Shown piece by piece: positions 63,990 to 64,000 of a stretch of DNA of 64,000 bases. Position 1 is the stretch's first letter. The number at the start of each line of letters is the position of its first letter. The stretch spans positions 1-64,000 of the forward strand of contig PHBU01000016.1 in NCBI GenBank assembly GCA_002840685.1, in the 5' to 3' direction. The DNA comes from Chloroflexi bacterium HGW-Chloroflexi-6. GTDB taxonomy: Bacteria > Chloroflexota > Anaerolineae > Anaerolineales > Villigracilaceae. Position numbers and translations under genes: made by a program. The notes beneath the pieces were generated by a model that made no database searches, was not told where the DNA came from, and saw only the letters and a list, made by a program, of their open reading frames with translations.

Positions 63990-64000
63990 GCGATCAAGGA

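Overview
The window reads as a piece of a mid-to-high GC bacterial chromosome, most likely from the Chloroflexota (Anaerolineae-like). This is an inference from gene content: a bacterial Elp3, a Tad pilus core without a secretin in view, DUF2089/DUF4097 genes, a GEMM riboswitch beside a camelysin-like gene, and several genes whose -10 box lies only 6-7 nt before the ATG. No rRNA, CRISPR array, phage or intact insertion sequence was seen. There is one tRNA, one MITE-like element and several large inverted repeats.

Layout. 0.1-9 kb: EttA translation factor, a diguanylate cyclase with two sensory repeats, an SDR oxidoreductase, a lone AT-rich HNH endonuclease gene, an AEC transporter, a 317-bp MITE inserted at a terminator, and an ArsR-type repressor with its MFS exporter behind a clear promoter and operator. 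9-14 kb: STAS protein, VanZ-like membrane protein, YchF, tRNA-Leu(CAA), then a minus-strand locus led by a c-di-GMP-I riboswitch with an intrinsic terminator. It encodes a camelysin/TasA-like small secreted protein, an ER-type signal peptidase fused to a DUF5305-like region, and a secreted RTX-repeat protein. 14-22 kb: a minus-strand carbohydrate operon (LacI regulator, solute-binding protein without signal peptide, GH1, GH4, epimerase, ChbG-type deacetylase, BadF-type sugar kinase). 22-38 kb: mixed housekeeping and envelope genes (APH-like kinase, lipoproteins, S41 protease, ECF sigma/DegV/small membrane protein, MOSC, Elp3, split chromate transporter, universal stress protein, AAC(6')-like acetyltransferase, a 40-residue membrane protein, CorA). 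38.6-41.6 kb: a five-gene operon in which four proteins share a short helical module (YvlB/LiaX N-terminal type), probably an envelope stress system. 44.3-51 kb: Tad/Flp pilus genes cpaB-cpaE-cpaF-tadB-tadC followed by comF and hpf. 51.7-64 kb: folE and folB, lgt-tlpA, DUF429, two overlapping PPK2 genes, L,D-transpeptidase, ATP-grasp ligase, pseudouridine catabolism (psuG/psuK) and a pair of SPFH membrane-associated proteins, the last cut by the window edge.

How it fits together. Cyclic di-GMP made by enzymes such as the GGDEF protein at 2-3.4 kb could set expression of the camelysin/RTX surface locus through the riboswitch. The sugar operon looks like a kinase-dependent counterpart of the E. 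coli chb operon, with no PTS genes present. The 38.6-41.6 kb operon, with a zinc-ribbon/HTH regulator first and membrane and soluble members sharing one interaction module, is the best candidate here for an undescribed system.
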